Of a stretch of 64,000 nt of DNA, positions 59,445 through 64,000 are shown in pieces (position 1 is the first letter of the stretch; every line of letters starts with the position of its first letter). Origin of the DNA: Argopecten irradians (lineage: Eukaryota; Mollusca; Bivalvia; Pectinida; Pectinidae); the NCBI RefSeq assembly GCF_041381155.1, contig NC_091134.1, forward strand, positions 38,833,338-38,897,337, read 5' to 3'. A model generated the notes under the pieces. It worked only from the letters and a program-made list of their open reading frames with translations. It was not told the origin of the DNA and ran no database searches. Position numbers and translations under genes: made by a program.

Positions 59445-59613
59445 TTTCCAGACAAGTACTTCCATTTTGGTAATGAGTCGATGTGTCACAAACACATGTT
59501 GAAGATCCAGTATCACAGACCTCCCCTGCAGCTGTAGTACAGTTACTTGGATCACCCTCAGTACAGGGTGTACCAACATCTGCCTTACATCCTCCACTGA
59601 ACAACAAAACTGT
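59445..59613 (-). CDS. Gene 3 N-terminal cysteine-rich exon
   Basis: 169 bp on the minus strand, phase 0 in, phase 1 out, acceptor ttttttctttctacag, donor gtaagtt. Encodes TVLLFSGGCKADVGTPCTEG then DPSNCTTAAGEVCDTGSSTC and VCDTSTHYQNGSTC. The seven cysteines include a CxC pair. TVLLFSGG looks like the second half of a signal peptide, to be completed by a phase-0 first exon such as 19822-19872. No such exon was seen upstream on this strand. Alternatively translation starts at an in-frame ATG at 59635-59637, just before the acceptor (MHTFFFLQTVLLFSGG), which also looks like a signal peptide and would make the acceptor unused. Its damaged twin is 34060-34209. Confidence 0.8.
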
Positions 59614-59696
59614 CTGTAGAAAGAAAAAAGTGTGCATAATTAAAACATTTTCTGAATGGTTATAAAATTAACTTACTAATAATATAAATAACACAA

Positions 59697-60148
59697 ACAA
59701 GAGGCCCAAGGGCCTTAATGGTCATCAATTGGGAATTAACCCGAGATGTAGCAACACTTTGTCATAATGTCAAGATCATATCAGAATCATTTCAGGCAAG
59801 TTTCAACCAAATTGCACTGGTATAACTTTTGAAGAAGTTCAAATTTGTTTTCAAGATGACGGCTGTGGTGGCCATCTTGGATTTCAGATCAACCCGAAAA
59901 ATAACAACACTTGGTTGGGATAATGTCAGGATCATTTCATGCAAGTTTCAGCTAAATCGCATTGGTAGAACTGGAGAAAAAGTTCAAAATGTGTTTTCAA
60001 CATGGCAGCTGTGACAGCCATCTTGGATTTCGGAACGACCTGAAAAATAACAACACTTGGTCGGGACCATGTCAGGATCATTTCAGTCAAGTTTCAGCTA
60101 AATTGCACTGCTTGAACTAGAAAAGAAGTTCAAAATGTGAAAAGTTAA
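59697..60148 (-). mobile_element. Pearl-like element fragment (3' part)
   Basis: On the minus strand it ends aaggcccttgggcctcttgt t, the same type of end as the AGCTCACC family. The core has about three units of roughly 150 bp with aataacaacacttggt, aggatcatttca and ggccatcttggatttc. No 5' hairpin or simple repeat is found, so it is truncated. Confidence 0.65.
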
Positions 60149-62022
60149 AGGGACAATTCAGTCTAAGAGTATATTAAAAGTTGCACATATTTTGGAAACA
60201 AACCAGTTCTAATAGAAATTAATTAAGTTTTGCTGTAATATGCCAGAAACGCCCATTGTAGTGAAATGTTTGTGAAATGTTCAAACTCGCTTACTGTCCG
60301 CCATTACACATGGTGGTTGGATGTCTTGTATGCCGAACCCTGGCCCTTGCTAGTGTACATGTAATGTTGTAAAGAAATCTTTGTCTGGAACTACTCAAAT
60401 CGTTCTTACAGTAGTGTGTTTACCTTATTAGATGCATGTTCTTGTCTAAAAGTAATTTCATCAACTCTTCAGTGGTTATGTAAAGTTGCATTTGTTTAAC
60501 GTATGTGACTTTGGCTCGGGTATGGGTACAGCATATATGTTGTACTGGCTTAATTGTATTGATCAACGATTAGGAATTTCAACGGTATATCATGCGGATA
60601 TATCAACCAAAATACTTTATAATGTCGTGGAATTTGTCAATATTTCTTGTTATATGTTTCATAAGGAATGTAGAACAATACATCTATGTCATATTTTGCT
60701 TTGTGGTTATGTAACAGAATTAGCCTCATTGAATTGTCATTCAATGCACGCCGGACGACGCCGGCTCACGTATGACCTAATAAAAATGTAGAATTTTTAC
60801 AATTTTGACCATTTTTTGCTAACTTTGTGTCAAAGAAACCATAGAGTGCATCCTTGAACAAACTTTGTATTTCTCCTTAAGATGTATTGGAAGTGCATAC
60901 ATATTCTCAGTAAATAGTAAAACAGTCATTATAGTTGAATCAGGGATGTATCAAATATTTCAAATGAAACAATTTAATCACCAAATGATTGAAGTGTGCT
61001 GTCATTAACATATCTCTATTCTATACAGGAAGAAAAATCTCCTTAGTTTTAATTAATTAAAAGTCACACTGCATGGCAAAGTTAATTAAATATGAGGGTC
61101 AATATTGTAAGCATTACATGAACATTTCTGATGCAGGAGTTTTTAATTAGGTATGATGGACCATGAGCATTATATTTAATACATACATGGTGTAGTTGGT
61201 GACAAGTTATTTAATGGGTTGATCATATATGAGCTGCCGGCTGGGATTTAGGTCCTTAAGTAATAAAAAATCGATTTTGAGTTTTTTGTTGATTCACAAT
61301 CTAGAGGTTCTAAGGATTAAAATGGTGTAAAAATATTTTCAGTGCGTCAACATTTGACAATATTACACATAATTGAATGTATGTAACATTTGGTTTGTAA
61401 AATGACATTGACGTTTTTCATGACGTTGTTTTACCTCTGCTGTTTAACGTCATTTTTGACGACGTCATCATTGAGGTTAGTTGTATAACACTTTATTTTT
61501 TAATTGATGAATAATACAGATGTATGTTACATGCTTTATATATATTGCATGGACTTAATTTACTTTTTGCATTTAATGAGAGACTATGTATAAGTAGCAT
61601 GCCATCAAAAACTTATACCCAACAGAACTATAGTAATGCATGATGTACACGTTTCCGGTGGTTATCCAGTCTAGAAAGTGCAACTAGCTGTTAAATGAAT
61701 GGATAGTTATAACAAACAAAGCAACATATATATATCTGTTGTTTAGATTCATTTATTTAGTACAATGATAATTAACAACATATATATTTATATAATTATA
61801 ACAATAAAGATCCAATTACTCATAACTTCTACATTTACATTTCATGTTCTCACACTACCTCAACCACATCTCTTTCACGAATTATTACAATCTCACACCC
61901 AACTTGTACCTCTTTGTGCCCTCTCATATTATCTCAACATGATGTCTCACATTAATTTCTTTATTGACTTAACATACTGTGAATCATATAATCAACTGAA
62001 AGATAAAACACATCACAGGTAT
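60149..62022. other. Intergenic or intronic, nothing firm
   Basis: Starts with ttaaagggacaattcagtct, a phrase I associate with a dispersed bivalve repeat, but no second border is clear. A 101-codon plus-strand frame at 60486 has no motif or splice context. Confidence 0.4.
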
Positions 62023-62166
62023 GCAGAAATAAATTTCTAAAATACTTTGAAAGAAATTGCAGAAATAAATTTCCAAAATACTTCGAAAGAAATTGCAGAA
62101 ATAAATTTCCATAATACTTTGAAAGAAATTACAGAAATAAATTTCCGAACTATTTCGAAAGAAACT
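62023..62166. repeat. 36-bp tandem repeat, about four copies
   Basis: The unit gcagaaataaatttccaaaa tactttgaaagaaatt repeats at 62023, 62059, 62095 and 62131 with a few mismatches. The 36-base period keeps a minus-strand frame open with a 12-residue repeat (KFISAISFEVFW). I consider that a by-product. The span from 62167 to 62941 holds nothing I recognise. Confidence 0.85.
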
Positions 62167-62941
62167 GCTGAATTATAAACATAAACATGTTGTTTGATAG
62201 AAAAGAATATAGGTATGCTATATGTGATATTAATCATAATACAGTAGACTACAGAATCAAGCAGAATTATAATTATAATCATTGCATGATGCACAAAGAC
62301 ATTCAGATTAAGGAGAGGCAGAAGAGAGATGAACAGACAATCTTTGTTTTGTTGCAGGCACAAATGTATATTGTTAAAAAAGTAATGACTTAAAACATTT
62401 GACATTTTGAAACAATCATCAGAAACCAAAAGGAACCAGTTTTACTGATGACAAGATCATTTTACTGTATATAGTTGCTTTTAATCACGTGGGGATTTTC
62501 ACTTCCACGATCATTAAATACCTACGAAATCAATGCAAAGAGTGAAAAGTACAATAATTTACATACATATAGCTTATTACTGTTAGAAATCAACAACTGC
62601 AGGATATCTCCCTTTTGAATAAGTACTATTGAGTAAATCAAAGAGTAAGATGTGTTCAGATTCCAGATGTTTGACTTACTGAGTACCCTTACAGTGACTA
62701 CATGTACAATGTACAGCTGTATGTATAGTTAAAGGATCATTCATTAGCTAAATACAATGTACATTACTCACATCGATGCATCAGTACTACTGCAAAATTA
62801 TCTGTTAGACACAAAAAAGCTCACAAGGACACATTAGATCATATCAATTTTTTTAAACAAATTTCACTTTACATTAGTATCAAGAGTAAATGTCTGAACC
62901 CTAAAACTACAGAATAAATTAAACTCAAAACCATTTTTGAT

Positions 62942-63186
62942 TTATTCTTCTGTATGAGGTTGTGTAGATTTGGTAGGCTCTGGGACAGTTGGAAGAGGGC
63001 AAAGAAGGTCTTTTGAAGGATCCTTTACAAAAGCTCTGATGTTTTTATATAAATACCATGTTCGTTCTGGAGAAAGACCTTTTGCTTCTAGTCTTACTGG
63101 CATGCCATTTGGTATTTCCTTTCCTCTCTTCAGAAGTCTCACAACTGTGTGATCTCCACCAACGCTTGTCTTCACTTTCACCATTC
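62942..63186 (-). CDS. Gene 4 last exon (RNase-H-like, DUF7869-type protein)
   Basis: Minus-strand exon after the acceptor ttttgttttcattcag. It continues the exon at 63531-63861 in phase 1: its GA completes the open codon to Gly. It reads MVKVKTSVGGDHTVVRLLKR and includes GLSPERTWYLYKNIRAFV, then ends HTEE and TAA at 62942-62944. An AATAAA overlaps the stop codon. The GL.PER.WYLY.KIR segment is, from memory, typical of the C-terminus of a large animal protein family related to transposases (DUF7869-like). The function in the cell is unknown. Confidence 0.7.
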
Positions 63187-63265
63187 CTGAATGAAAACAA
63201 AATACACAGTAAAATACTTTCAGTAGAGTAATAACAACCTTTTGTTTGATTATTTAAACATCCTT

Positions 63266-63396
63266 TTAACATTAATTCCTGGTGGAAAGCCGGAGTACCC
63301 AGAGTAAAATCACCAACCATCATTTAGTACCTGAAGACGTGTGGTATATATATATCAGGACATTTTACATTATGTAACCACTCGGCCACTCCGGCC
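63266..63396 (-). mobile_element. tRNA-derived SINE copy, internally shortened, in gene 4 intron
   Basis: On the minus strand ccggagtggccgagtggtta is a clear tRNA A-box region, and ctgggtactccggctttcc is the body motif of the SINE at 49845. The middle with the B box is deleted or decayed. Confidence 0.65.
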
Positions 63397-63530
63397 TGAT
63401 AACTGACTTAAAATTCACAACCAAGAAAAACACCTTACTATTCTAGGTAAACAATAAGTTAAGGTTTATATTGTAATTTTGTGTTTATGTAAAAAAAAAC
63501 AAAAAAAAAAACAACAGAAGTACAATGTAC

Positions 63531-63861
63531 CTGTATTGGTTGAAGAAAAGTGGAAGTGGTGATATTTGGTAATCCCAGGTACAGCTCTGAAAACAGGTTT
63601 AAAGAACTGCTTCCAGTCCCTCCATATCCATGAGTTTGGAGACAGCTCGCTATAAACATCTGCCTGGTTATGTGTGGATGACGCATCAATGGTCATTTTG
63701 AGGTCAGACAAACTATCAACATCATTCCACCGAATTTTCCTTCTGGCAATACCAAACATTCCATCTACAAGACATCGAGCATGGTATGGTTTCATGAAGT
63801 GAAGATTGATGTCTTTGTGGTAACCATTTGCGACCCTCCATGCGAGATAGCTTGTGACAAC
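63531..63861 (-). CDS. Gene 4 internal exon (RNase-H-like, DUF7869-type protein)
   Basis: 331 bp on the minus strand, acceptor gttttaattattcag, donor gtacatt, with phase 1 at the exit. Reads VVTSYLAWRVANGYHKDINL then HFMKPYHARCLVDGMFGIAR and NSWIWRDWKQFF, ending ITKYHHFHFSS. The YLAWRV..G....I.L.F...H......CFG..K/R pattern and the KYHHFRF ending are hallmarks, as I recall them, of the DUF7869-type proteins, which show an RNase-H-like fold with a DN..GQNKN block upstream. That block would be in an exon outside the window. It may be a domesticated or still mobile transposase relative. The frame is open throughout, with no sign of decay here. Confidence 0.72.
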
Positions 63862-64000
63862 CTGAATAATTAAAACATACAAATAGCACTGCATTATAAA
63901 AAGCAGAACCAACACTCTTATTGATCTATATCTGTTATCATAAAATGGGGTGGGACATGTCACATATGGATATTTGTTAAAATAGTATTGCACATAATCA

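Noticed and set aside
59355-59597. 80-codon minus-strand frame starting MEDVRQML
   Set aside because: It is another frame of the gene 3 N-terminal exon. The frame giving GGCKADVG with seven cysteines and correct splice phases is the coding one.
60486-60791. 101-codon plus-strand frame
   Set aside because: No recognisable domain, signal, splice site or conserved repeat. Expected by chance in AT-rich DNA with few stops in this stretch.
62037-62429. 130-codon minus-strand frame with a 12-residue repeat
   Set aside because: The repeat is the direct result of a 36-bp tandem repeat whose period is divisible by three. The rest is low-complexity and AT-rich, without motif.
63266-63396. tRNA gene on the minus strand (ggccgagtggtta)
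   Set aside because: Only the A-box half is present, followed by SINE body sequence. No cloverleaf can be completed, so it is a SINE head.

Overview
The window looks like AT-rich genomic DNA of a bivalve mollusc. This is an inference, from short phase-1 exons with canonical gt/ag borders, several tRNA-derived SINE copies of the type common in oysters and scallops, and the AGCTCACCTGG...CTCTTGTT interspersed repeats that I know from bivalve genomes. No bacterial gene, rRNA or functional tRNA was seen.

The main host content is a cluster of genes for secreted, cysteine-rich proteins built from six-cysteine (EGF/EB-like) modules, almost always one module per exon with phase 1 at both borders. 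Gene 1 (+) enters from the left. It contributes module exons at 5.6-7.3 kb, two of them frameshifted, then a four-exon C-terminal tail (8750-11097) with a stop and poly(A) signals near 11.2 kb. Gene 2 (+) probably begins with a signal-peptide exon at 19822-19872. It continues with an N-terminal cysteine-rich exon at 34060-34209, a tandem array of about 1.46-kb units that each carry one module exon (41.28-49.24 kb, six copies), and a distinct module exon at 52555-52707. Gene 3 (-) is a partial paralogue running the other way, with exons at 59445-59613, 57019-57162 and 55718-55861. Neither gene 2 nor gene 3 shows a terminal exon between 52.7 and 55.7 kb. At the right edge (-) are two 3' exons, 63531-63861 and 62942-63186, of an unrelated RNase-H-like, transposase-related protein family.

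Mobile elements fill the rest. A young, nearly complete but broken BEL/Pao LTR retrotransposon (1-5509, -) sits in an intron of gene 1. Between 22.9 and 33.4 kb there is layered nesting. One AGCTCACC element lies inside a TIR transposon. Another is split by a pogo/Tigger-like MITE, which itself took in two further AGCTCACC elements. Several other families (37-39.9, 40.1-41.25, 55.25-55.66 and 59.7-60.15 kb) share much of one plan: terminal hairpin, simple repeat, core of tandem units of roughly 150 bp. This resembles the bivalve 'pearl'/non-autonomous Helentron class. Foldback MITEs, a hAT MITE with an 8-bp target duplication, a Tc1 transposase fossil, SINEs and a 160-bp near-perfect palindrome complete the picture.

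The most interesting biology is the module-exon cluster. Its symmetric exons are being multiplied in tandem, mutated and inverted, leaving a mix of intact and broken modules. Some single-base damage in the 43-49 kb copies may be uncorrected long-read sequencing error rather than real mutation.
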